From positions 1 to 35,190 of the forward strand of contig JAAAUF010000412.1 in NCBI GenBank assembly GCA_015499985.1: a stretch of DNA of 35,190 bases, written 5' to 3'. A program made the translations under genes and the position numbers. Below are positions 19,260-29,097 of this stretch, piece after piece; position 1 is the first letter of the stretch, and each line of letters begins with the position of its first letter. The DNA is from Haplosporangium gracile (Eukaryota > Mortierellomycota > Mortierellomycetes > Mortierellales > Mortierellaceae). Below the pieces are notes generated by a model, which ran no database searches, was not told the DNA's origin, and was given only the letters and a program-made list of their open reading frames with translations.

Positions 19260-19994
19260 GGAGGGGAGACAGCAGTATATTCCCCTCATGACCTCATTTG
19301 ACTGCTTGTATCATCCTTATTCTTTTTCTCCTGTTACATATCTTTGCTTTTCTTTTGCGTTTTTATTCTTTTTACTATCGTTTTCTAGTGTGCCTTTTCT
19401 TTTTGTTTATTAACTACATCGTTCTTTTGACCGTAAAATCGGTCTTCAGTACCACCATTAAAAATATTCCTATTCGTTTGTAAACAGTCTTTTTGTTCTG
19501 CCTTTTCGCTTGTTTTTGCCCTCGGTAATGAGCGCTCCACTGTTCTTTGCCCGCAGGCAGTGTAAAACACAGCTAAAAGCGGGAAAACTGACCGAGGGAT
19601 CAAGTCATATCCTTTCGTTCATGTTCATCGGCGGGGGCCTCTTAACACTCGCCAATCTCATTTCATTAGTGATGTTGGCAGCCAGAATCACTCCTTTTTC
19701 ACTTTGTATTCTTTGATCGTTTTCTACTTCCCCTTGGCGACATGTCCGTTGGGCGTAAGATAGCACAAACCCACTCGATAAGCACCCAAACGGTCATCTT
19801 TCTGTCCAAGCTCCCTCTTGCCCTGAATGTATGTATGAGCTGCAAAAAATACGATAAAACGACCTTCCTTCTTTCCTCTTTGCCTTTCTCTCCCTTATAA
19901 AAAGAACCCACGCTCTGACGACAACCCCACAACTAATTATCTGTCCCCTTATTCATTCATTCATCACACACAGACTCTTTCTCTCTTTGCACTC
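19260..19994. promoter_or_regulatory. TBC 3' flank and promoter of the mitochondrial kinase gene
   Basis: Begins with the TBC 3' UTR (T-rich from about 19310). Near the right end the plus strand is CT-rich (19862-19895), followed by a TATAAAAAG box and CA-rich leader up to the kinase ATG. A plus-strand frame from ATG 19528 to 19716 has one hydrophobic stretch but no family resemblance; I do not call it a gene. Confidence 0.5.
19896..19904 (+). promoter_or_regulatory. TATA box of the mitochondrial kinase gene
   Basis: TATAAAAAG, 91 bp upstream of the ATG at 19995, directly after a CT-rich tract. This spacing places transcription start near 19930 and makes 19995 the first ATG of the message, supporting that start choice. 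Confidence 0.55.
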
Positions 19995-22848
19995 ATGACA
20001 TTGACTATTCACTTACGAGGACATCCCTCTTGGAACCAGTACAGTCGACTCCTACTCATTCCATCCTCAACTACCAACATAACCCCGGTGATGACGAGGG
20101 ATCTGGCGTGGATGACATACCAAAACACACCCACCGCCCGGATGACCCTCTTCGCCAGAACACCTCACGCGTTGCTCAGTCTATGCGGGCCTTTTTCTAG
20201 AACATTGACTACGACTAGAACTGCAACTAGGGCAATGTTTGGAGCTAAGAAACGAGCGAAGGTGACGGACTCTGGTTTTGCTGGCAGATTCGCAGTCTCA
20301 GTCCAATGTCCGCCAGGGGGAAGAGGAGGCCTAAGAGAAGTAGGTCGAGGAGGAGGAGGAGGAGGTCTTGGGTTCCATACGCATTCATCTCAGCCAGCAG
20401 GTGCAGTGTCCGCAACACTTCCGTCAGCGACCGCCGCTATTCAAATGCAACAACACCAGCAACATCACTGTTCACAATTGCAACAATCACAACAAAGACA
20501 CCAGCAGCAGGCTGGGATGTTTTTCATGTCATCGCCGCTTATTATGACTCGGCGGACTGAATGTGGGCCGGGGAGGCGAGGTGTGCACCAGCAAATGTCG
20601 ACACAGCAAGAACTCGATAACGTCGTGTCGTTTTATGACGACCAGGTGACCCTTGTAAGTTTTCTTTTATCCAACACCCCGCCCCATGTTCCGTAAGGCG
20701 TTTTTTGTGAAAGGTTCAGTTGTGTTTCTTATTTTCATTTGTTAATTGTGAGGCTATATGCCTGTGTGTCAACTTTGTGCTTTGGATAGTATGCCGATCA
20801 AGAGATCCAGACTGTCACATTAAAAGCACTCCTAGGCTTCGGGGGCACCAAGAAGACTGGGGCTGAGGCATCAGTAGCAATACCAACAGCTACAGCTGCA
20901 GCAGTCGACGGAGACGATCACCATCAACAGGATCTAGAAGTCAACTTACAGATGGCTCGGTACGCGCGCAAGGAGTTACCAGTCCGGCTAGCGCGACGAG
21001 TCAAGTCGATTCAGAACCTGCCCTTTATTATCGGGACCAACCCTTATATTAAGCGGGTGTATCGGCTTTACTATGATTCCTTCCAGGCTCTGACGGCGTT
21101 CCAAGAAGATATTCGAGATAAGGAGGATCTTGACCGGTTTGCTGAGATCTTAAGAGGACTTGTTGAGTCCCATGCGGACGTAATCCCTATGCTCTCCCAA
21201 GGTAATACATTCAACCCATTGGCATCAATAGTAGATATAGACGGAACTGACTCCTCTCTCTCCTCATATTCCTGTTTCCTCCATTGCACCCCAAAGAAAC
21301 CGGAGAATAACTCTAACTGGCTGGCATATATTTTATCTTGGCATATTTGTTGCGTGCGACATCTAGGTTTCTTGGAATGTAAAAAATATATGAACACCAC
21401 CGATATCCAAACGTTTCTCGACGAGATGATTAGGTCGCGTATCGGAATCCGGCTCATTGCCGAGCAAGTTATCGCTCTTCGGGCACAAAGGACGGACTTG
21501 TTCAAGGATGATGATGATGCGGATTCAATCCAAGACAACAACAGCACCATTACCACAGACCAGTCTAATGTCAATAGTCAAGTCATTGGTGTCGTTCACA
21601 CTCAACTCAGGCCGGCAGAATTGGTCAAGAACTGTGCATCGTTTGTCCAAGAGCTGTGTAATGTCAACTATGGATCGAGCCCCGATGTGGTGATCAACGG
21701 GCAGACGGACGCGACATTTACCTATGTGCCTGTTCACCTCGAGTACATCCTCTGCGAGCTTCTCAAGAACTCTTTGCGGGCGACGGTCGAGCATTCAGTC
21801 AAGACTGGGCGGTCTGTCCCACGACGAGCGACTAGCTTCTTTGATGAGCCGGCGGAGGAAGAGGGACCAACTGGTCATGCAGAGGTCCGACAGGTTCCTG
21901 AAGGGTACAATGGAGGATCTTCATCATCACCACTGAACAGAGGACCTGTGGTTATGAAAGAAGAGGGAGGCGAGGAGATGGATATCACGAAGCGACCGAA
22001 CGAGTTTGGACATCCACCAGTTGAGGTGACTATTGCGCAGAGTGAGCACGAAATTACGATTCGGATCCGTGATCAGGGTGGTGGAGTGTCCAAGGAGGAC
22101 CTGGATCATATCTTTGATTACTCGTTCACGACTGTGAAGGATGAGAACGAGTCCTCTTCCTCATCCTTCTCCGCGGCCGCTGATGGTGGTGGTGGTCTGT
22201 TGGACAGTTGTAGTCCAGGCAACGAGTCTGAGAGTATCTTTAAGGGAGTCAGTCGGTTGGCGATGCAGGCTGGACTTGGAGGCCCTATTGCCGGTCTAGG
22301 TTTTGGGTAAGCTGAGATTTGTGCTTCCGCTACTGCTTGTGTCTCTTTGGTTCTACTGTATTTGTTATTGGGGTTGCAGTACGCGCCCCTCCTTTGCTCA
22401 TGCGCATGTATTTACACGCTGGTCCTGTTTGGTTTGTTAATTGAGGAAAAAGTGGTACACGCGAAAAAAGCCAAACCACTAACTCATTTGTCTAATGCAT
22501 CCCTCCCTCTCTTTTTCTCTCCCCTCTCTCCTTCTCCCTAATTTCTCTTACATCCGCACATTTCTCACTCTCTCACATCTACACATACTCACTCTCTCAC
22601 ACATTTCTCGCTTGATCTCGTCACCTTTTCACCCTTGCATAACAATTTTGGTTATGTTTGTCGCCTATTATTTGTCTGTCCTGTGTTCGATTGGGCTTTG
22701 CCTTGATGGACTTTTTAGACTGCCTTTGACAAGAATCTATGCACAGTACTTTGGTGGACGTATGCACCTCGTGTCCCTGCAAGGCCGTGGCGTCGACGTC
22801 TATTTAAAACTTAAGCAACTTGAACATGTCGAAGACCTACAAATCTGA
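19995..22848 (+). CDS. mitochondrial PDK/BCKDK-family protein kinase (fungal PKP type)
   Basis: GHKL-fold serine kinase that phosphorylates the E1 subunit of pyruvate or branched-chain 2-oxoacid dehydrogenase in the matrix. Exons: 19995-20654, 20790-21201, 21367-22306 and 22719-22848; CDS 2142 nt, 713 aa. Residues 1-220 are low-complexity (Gly, Gln, His). The true presequence may start at Met50 (MTLFARTPHALL), which is Arg-rich without acids. The core begins VVSFYDDQVTLYADQEIQ, then ARKELPVRLARRVKSIQNLP and the SRIGIRLIAEQ H-box. ATP site: N-box ELLKNSLRATVEH (Glu488, Asn492), G1 DQGGGV (Asp593), G2 GLGFGLPLTRIY. The ATP lid carries a Ser/Gly insertion. It is much longer than typical members (about 400-480 aa). 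The usual H-box His is Val392. Substrate (PDH or BCKDH) cannot be decided; the second intron is stop-free in frame. Confidence 0.92.
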
Positions 22849-23081
22849 GTACTTGCTAGGGGGGGGGAGGGTTTTTTATAAACTAAATCTCAATCGCAGC
22901 TATGTTGTTTAATTATTTTTTTTGGTGTATATTTCTTTGTTGATTGTAATTTCGAATAATGTTAGGATACACGATGGCGAAAAAAAGAAAAGCGAGCTTG
23001 ATCTGATGTGATGATGAGGCAGTGCGAGGGCGAAGGAGACAAGAAAAGCAAAGGAAGAAAGGAAGGCAAAAAGAGAGGCGA

Positions 23082-23417
23082 TGAACCGAAACCTCTTACA
23101 CCCACATTTCGACTTTCCCCTGCATCACCTGGCTCTGGTTCCTTTCATTCTCACAGTCCATCGCCATCGCCACTAGGCATGAATGTCATCATCGGGGTCG
23201 TTTGGCGATGTGGCAGGGTAAGGGGTTAGAATAATATCAAAAGGTTCAAGAAAACAAGAAGGAGGGCCTTGAACCAAAACCTATATCACCCACTTTTTGT
23301 GTCTTCTCCCCCCTCTGTCAGATTCTAGTTCTGATCACTTTCTGCGACTCTTAGTTTTATTTTCTCACAGTCCAGTCTAGTCCATCGCCATCGTCAACAT
23401 CATCACCATCGGGGTCG
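23082..23417. repeat. diverged tandem duplication
   Basis: Two related units share landmarks in the same order. TGAACC(G/A)AAACCT is at 23082-23094 and 23270-23282. TCTCACAGTCCA is at 23149-23160 and 23363-23374. ATCGGGGTCG is at 23191-23200 and 23408-23417. Offsets of 188-217 bp show indels between units. No coding content is visible. Confidence 0.6.
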
Positions 23418-23555
23418 CGTGGCTCTCGTCCAATTTCTCCTGGTTTTTAGGAAAGAGAGAGAGGGAGAGAGCGTGAAGAATAAAGAAAGGAGGCTTGTGT
23501 TCGTGTTTGCTTACAGTTTGGTCTCACACAACCGAAAACGGCCATTTTTTTTTTT

Positions 23556-23565
23556 NNNNNNNNNN
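23556..23565. other. assembly gap (10 N)
   Basis: Ten N directly after a T homopolymer. The 10-base length is probably a placeholder, so the real gap size is unknown and a gene could be missing here. Confidence 0.98.
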
Positions 23566-23982
23566 TGGATTTTCAGAAAAAAGAAAAAGAGAAGACAGGG
23601 AAAGACAGTGGGCTAAAGTTGATCGTCGTCATCACACATTATTCCCAGATCGTGAAAATGACTGTATTTGGGCTTGAGTTGTGGCGACCAGGCCTCGGAG
23701 AGGAGAGGGGGCTCTTTATTACGGTTTTAGTAGAAGTGCAAGGAAGGAAGCGCAGGAAAAGTCGCGAGAAGGTGAGTGTTTTGGTGTCAGACATGAGAAC
23801 AAGGAAAGACGGAGGGTGCAGATGACGCGAGGCGAGACCATAGATGGAAGGGTGTTAAAGGAAGGATTACGCCCTTATTCCATTAAGTATGCTTGGGCTA
23901 AGTTGCTATAGTCAAGCGATATTGTTTGTTCGTCGGAAAAGCGGTGAGTTGTGAGAATAAAAAAGGGGCGAAAAAGAAAGTT

Positions 23983-24004
23983 AGAAAGAAAGAAAGAAAG
24001 AAAG
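23983..24004. repeat. GAAA microsatellite
   Basis: Five tandem AGAA units in a purine-rich stretch. Confidence 0.9.
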
Positions 24005-25650
24005 CGGGCTAGACCGGGTTTAGATTGGACAACAGAAGGGAGAAAGTATGTGGCGGCGTTCATATTCCTTCGTGATTTTTGAAACTGAAGGTCGTTGTTA
24101 TCTTGACGTCGCTGGGTACCTTAGAAGACGGCCGGTTTTTTCTTCTCTTTTTTTCTCAAAGATTGTTGGCGAAACTTTCCTCTGCATTATTCTTTTTTAT
24201 CTTGCGCAAAAGATTTTTCTGATTTCCAAGCGCCAGTACTTCATACGTTCTGTAATACAAAATAATGTTGCCGCTCTCTTATTTCTCAGAATGAATCTTA
24301 CAAAGATGGTACCTGACAGCCCCTCAAACAGACTCCCCCTTCTTCCCGTCGCCTCTTTCCCTCTCGGCTAGTACCTGCCCTGAACAACGATGATCATTTT
24401 TTGTGTTGATCCAAATTCTTTTAGAGCTCCGAGACCCGGTCAACCAGGAAAGCCCTCTCAGGGGTTTTAATCAAAAATATAGAAGAAACTTTATTGGCTG
24501 GCTGTAGAATAACTGTCCTCTTTTGTTTGAATGAACTGAATAAGCAGCTCCGTGGTTTAAAAGGGTGAAAACCATAATACATTACATTCTTCGGGCACCA
24601 CTCTGTAAACAAGGAAAGAAGAAGGACTCCAAAAAAAATATTGTAGGGATTTGTGAAAAGCCTGAATAGAACCTGACCATGTAGTGTAGGTTCCAAGGAG
24701 AAGAGATATAAATGCCGACATAGGTTTGGAGTACGCTAAGGAGGGGGAGTGGTTGCTTTTGTTTTTATTTTATTTTTTCTCTTAGGGTCAGACACGAGTT
24801 GTTTCGCAACACAGCACAAAAAAAAGGTCCAGGGAAAGAGAGAGAAAGAGGGAGAGAAAATGAAAGCGAGTGTGAATGAAAGAGAGAGAGCCAAAAAACA
24901 TCAACTAACTAGAAACCAAACAAAGACTAAACAAAAAATGGGCGGGACGCGTATCTGGCGGATGTTCGTGCAATTTGAAATATAACAATAATACAGAAAA
25001 ACCATTCACTCGATTTCCTTTCCTGAGGTCCAGAATAACTACAGGGACGGGTATTAGCACCAGCTAGTTGTTCATAAACGAAGAAAGTGAGAAGGGCAGA
25101 GAAAAAAAATATGAAGTGGATTATCTTTGCATCCATTTGGCACCGCCTTTCAATTGTTTAAACCTTTTTTTTCTCTGTTGTTGCTCAATGTCGATCTTGG
25201 AATAAGTGAAAGCAAACAAACACAAGGACACAAAGTTGACACGTATGTGGTGTACAAGGGCAGTAAAGTTCTTGACAGGGATAATACCCCGATGGTCCTA
25301 TCCTTTCTTTTTTTTTTTATTCTGTTTTCTTGCTTCCTCCTCCCTCGGAGTAATTCAGAGTTAATACTGTCCGTTCATAGTTCTTTTCCTCTCCTCCCTT
25401 TTTTTTTTTCTTTTTTGTCTTTTTTGTTCTTTTGGTTGATACTGCAGCCTCCCAACAAACAAACCACGTCAAAAAAAGGAGAAGGGGGACAAGAAAAAAG
25501 AGAGTGAGATTGAAAGTGAGGGAGAATAGGGAGGAGGGGTATTGTTCCATTTCAAACAAAAAACATTTCATCGAATCTCTCCTTTATCGCCTTTTTTGCT
25601 CTGTAATCCCACACACAATTGAATAAAGTAAAAAACAACAACGCAGCACA

Positions 25651-25753
25651 ACAAACAAAAACAAAAACAAAAACAAAAACAAACGGATGGTCGGATGGCC
25701 AGACAATCAATCAGTCAGTCAGTGAGCCAATCAGTCCTGTCAGTCAGTCAGTC
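25651..25753. repeat. ACAAAA and CAGT microsatellites
   Basis: ACAAAA units at 25651-25684 are followed, after GGATGG-type repeats, by two blocks of CAGT units at 25711-25723 and 25731-25753. Confidence 0.85.
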
Positions 25754-26429
25754 GAATGCTAAGCAAACAAAATAAAACATACTGTTCACAATTGGCTGAA
25801 GTGCGACCAGGGGAGGAGGAGGGTGGCAACCTTTTTTTTTTTTACCTTTCCTCGATTCCTTCTTCCTTCTTCTTCTTCCTTTTGTTTTGTTTATGCTTCT
25901 TCTTCTCTACTCTTCCTTTCCCTTTCTTCGATCATTTCTGTTTTTTTTCGTCTTCTTTACACTCATTCTTTCCTTCCTTCCTTGCTCCCTCTCTTCTTTC
26001 ATTTTCACTCTTTATCTGTCTGTAGTACATGTATCTGTGCGTCTAAACTTGGTCATCGTCAACATCAACACTATTCCCTCTCTCCACTCTCTTCATGCTA
26101 CCAGCACACCCACGTATCCCATTTTACTCTTCACAATTCATTTATATCCTTATCCACATCCACCTTCGCCCTCCATAACTCATTAACCTCACTCACCTTT
26201 GGCCTTTCGCTTCATCGCTACCCCATTTTCGACCCATATCAACAATTACATCATCAGCTGCTTCACCTATTTCATAAACCCGCCCCAATTTTGACCTTTC
26301 CATCTCCTCTCTTCTCTATTGTTTCCTTCGAGCCATCTCATACATCCCTCTCGCTCTCAGGAGCTGTGCTCAGAACATTTTCTTTTGGTCAATCCAAGCT
26401 TGTTGACGATCCCTCCTTAATAACCTTTC

Positions 26430-26451
26430 TTTTTTTTTTTTTTTTTTTTTT
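26430..26451. repeat. T22 homopolymer
   Basis: Twenty-two consecutive T inside a pyrimidine-rich intergenic stretch. Its length is likely unreliable in the assembly. Confidence 0.85.
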
Positions 26452-27426
26452 GGGTGAAAGTTCTTTCAGTTTGTTTGTTCATTCTCTGCATGCTCCGCAG
26501 CTTAGTTCGAAGCTTTTTTTATTCAATCTATGTACCTTTCGAAATGCCGCTCCAAACCTTCCTTTAATATGGCACCTATCCATCATCTCTCCCTCTCTCT
26601 CTTCATATTTTTTCCTACAACACACTTTCACTTACGCAAGCATACACAAAAGAACGATTTCATTTTCATTTTCATTTTCATTTCTCCCCTTCCCCTTCAG
26701 CCCTCCCTCCTCTGCTTCTCAGGAATAGTTTCTCTAACTGCATACATAGCTTCCTCTTGCAATCTGCTTGACCATTTCCATTCATTCAACTTCGCCCCTT
26801 TATTGCAAACAACTGAGTGATACAGACGTGCAAAACATTTCTCCCATTCCCGCGCCCAAAACACAATGTCAACAAGAAAAAAAAGACTCTATCGTATCCA
26901 ATAGAACCTTTTACCGCTACTATCGCGATGCCCCATTTGTGCAACCACCAAACTGGTGGTCGTTCCTTCTTTCTCCCCTAGTCTATCTCCCTTCCTCACT
27001 CTCTTCCTTCTACCTCTTTTTTTGCAGACTTTTTTTTAGTCTCTCTCACATTTGCTCACCGTCCGGATACTCGGCGTTTAGACACATCGACCGCTCTCTC
27101 TTCCTTCACATTTATTCTTCCACCAATTTCTTTACACAACCGTGTGATTTATTTCCTCCTGACCCTCTCTGAATTATTTCACCATTTGTTTTCTCTTTTG
27201 TTTGTATCCCATGGATACAAGCGTGCAAACCTCGCCACGCACAAACAGTATCGCCATGATGTCTAAATTTTCTTTTTCGCCTTTATTAAACCTTTCATGT
27301 GGCGACTGCAAATTTTCGTGAACTCCTTTCGTTTATTTCGTCCGCTTCAGTCTAAGCAAACTGTGGGAAAGATGACGAATATAACATACTATCGCTAGCA
27401 GGGATATTTTATGTACACTCGTTTGA

Positions 27427-27448
27427 GTCTGGTCTGGTCTGGTCTGGT
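27427..27448. repeat. TCTGG pentanucleotide repeat
   Basis: Four tandem TCTGG/GGTCT units. Confidence 0.85.
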
Positions 27449-27602
27449 TGATATGGATCATTAATTAACAAAATGAAGGCGCTGTTTTTTAAAAAAAAAT
27501 GATGATCTTCAGAAAAAACTCATTTGCCCATTGGATTGTGGGCAAGTGAGAAGAGGAGCGAGCCGCAACTTTTTTTTCTTTGTTTGCGCGGGTAGATTGT
27601 GT

Positions 27603-27885
27603 TTAGTGTGTTGCCTGTTGCTCGTTCGACTCTCTGTCACTTTCTCTGTTATGATGTTTGTTATTCTTCATATTGTTTACCTTTGGGGCAGTGCAAAAGA
27701 GATACGAGACAGTGAGAGAGAAAAGAAGGGAAGGAAGAGTGACTAACCTTTCTACCGTGAGATTTAACGCTCTCTTTCTCTCTTTTTTACACACACTTAC
27801 CTTCCTGCGCTCTTTGTCAAGGTTAGCTTGACGAGCAGCTGTGTATGCTGTATTGGGTTTTGCAGGCAAACCTTCATCGTTTTTG
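27603..27885 (-). CDS. candidate two-exon small gene or terminal exons (uncertain)
   Basis: On the minus strand an exon-like stretch 27801-27885 reads DEGLPAKPNTAYTAARQANL then DKERRK, and stops at a perfect GTAAGT donor. A possible next exon 27603-27680 has a pyrimidine-rich run before its acceptor (CCCCAAAG). It continues in phase 0 as VNNMKNNKHHNRESDRESNE to a TAA stop. The 120-nt intron is also open. Upstream of 27885 the minus strand is AT-rich, preceded by a CT tract like the promoters here. An ATG at the start of the block opens a different frame (MKVCLQNPIQ), so the true frame is unsure. No family recognised; it may be a gene fragment. Confidence 0.25.
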
Positions 27886-28668
27886 ATTACTTTATATTTA
27901 TAATTATTATTAACGTTTGGTATCCGAAGAGTCCGGCAAGGAGATGAGAAGAGAAAGGAGAATAGAGACGGAAAGGAGGGAATGGAGTAGTAGGAGGACT
28001 GAAGGATACGGGGGAGGAAGAGAAAACGATATGTATACTTTTACTTGAAAGGGTACAATGAACAGGTGCTATGGAGATCGCACATGCGTGTTTGCAAAAA
28101 GAAGGTGGATCCTCGCCAGAATAAAAGGAAATGAAAAACAGAGTGACTGTACGGAGGGTCGACCCATATATCTCTTTCTTTTTCTTGCTTATCCTCCTGT
28201 TTTCTTTTTGCCGCCTTTTTTTTACGCTTTTCGTCCATCGATGGGCCACTGATAACGTTGGGTGCTCTTGTGTGCTCTACAAAGAAAGTGTGCTAGGCAG
28301 GTAGCTGGGCCTTTTTGTTCATCTCTTCCTCTCTTTTTTTCGCATCTTTTTTCTTTCTCCCTGCATGCTTTCTAAAGGACCATACCACAGGGCAAATTGC
28401 CATCCAGATCCCTATATAGTTCAGTTTTTGTTTCCGTTTCTTTGCTTGCATGCATGTTTGTTTTTGTTGTGGTTGTTTGAACTGAAATAGTTGAGTGAGT
28501 TTGTTGTTTTTGCTTGTATTTTTTTTCCCCTTCATTTAACTCTTTTTTAATACCTTGGTCTCTGCCCATTCTATTTTTCAATCCGCCGTCCGTCCCTCTC
28601 TTTCCTTGTCTCCTTCCACCCTCTTCTCTCTGTTCTCTTTCTCTCACTTCCAACCTCTTTCTCTCTTC

Positions 28669-28694
28669 CACACACACACACACTCTCTCTCTCT
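28669..28694. repeat. CA then CT microsatellite
   Basis: CA repeat at 28669-28682 joined directly to a CT repeat, in the CT-rich stretch about 400 bp before the forkhead start. Confidence 0.85.
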
Positions 28695-29097
28695 TCCCCC
28701 TCCCCCTTCCACTCACACTCTTTCCCACTCAATCCCTTCTCCATCCCCAACCAACAAAACTTTTGTGCCAACACATTGCTTTTGTTTTGCTTTGTACCTT
28801 AACTAATCTGCTGATGCGAATTTACCAACGTGCAGTTCGGGTTCGCAAACTCTGACCCTCGAATTATTTTTATTCGGTATATCCCATTCGCTACTTCTTT
28901 TACTCTCACCTAACACACACCCTTTTTTTGGGAGGTAACCTTGCAAACTATCCTCTGCTTCCCTGCATAACCTTCTTCCTCCTTACTATCGTCCATACTT
29001 TCGCTCCTACCACCACCACCACGACAACAACTAAAACTACAGTTACAGTTACAGTAACAACTGAAACAACTGCAATAGCGCCAATTACAGCCACCAC

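Larger units (their letters stand above)
22849..29097. other. 6.2-kb region with no confirmed gene; assembly gap and repeats
   Basis: It starts with the kinase 3' UTR (G-run at 22859-22867). 22960-24000 is purine-rich on plus, holds a diverged tandem duplication (23082-23417) and an N gap. 24420-25130 is AT-rich without coding signal. 25310-27170 and 28500-28760 are polypyrimidine-rich on plus and give long but compositional frames. 28980-29097 is CAA/CA-rich and looks like the forkhead 5' UTR. The only exon-like signal is on the minus strand at 27603-27885. Confidence 0.55.

Noticed and set aside
20952..22310. Treating this single open frame as the kinase gene
   Set aside because: It begins inside exon 2, reads through a GT-AG intron and stops within the G2 box. 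Four-exon assembly gives the complete family core.
24421..24696. A 91-codon minus frame
   Set aside because: It starts with a non-ATG codon, has no recognisable motif and lies in AT-rich intergenic DNA.
24927..25136. A 69-codon minus frame beginning with a hydrophobic signal-peptide-like stretch
   Set aside because: AT-rich sequence commonly gives Phe/Ile runs. There is no conserved Cys pattern, no intron signal and no supporting context.
25823..26728. A 301-codon plus-strand open frame, with several neighbours over 90 codons
   Set aside because: Its residues are almost all Ser, Phe, Leu, Pro and His, as expected from a CT-rich strand. There is no motif or domain, and no start context stands out.
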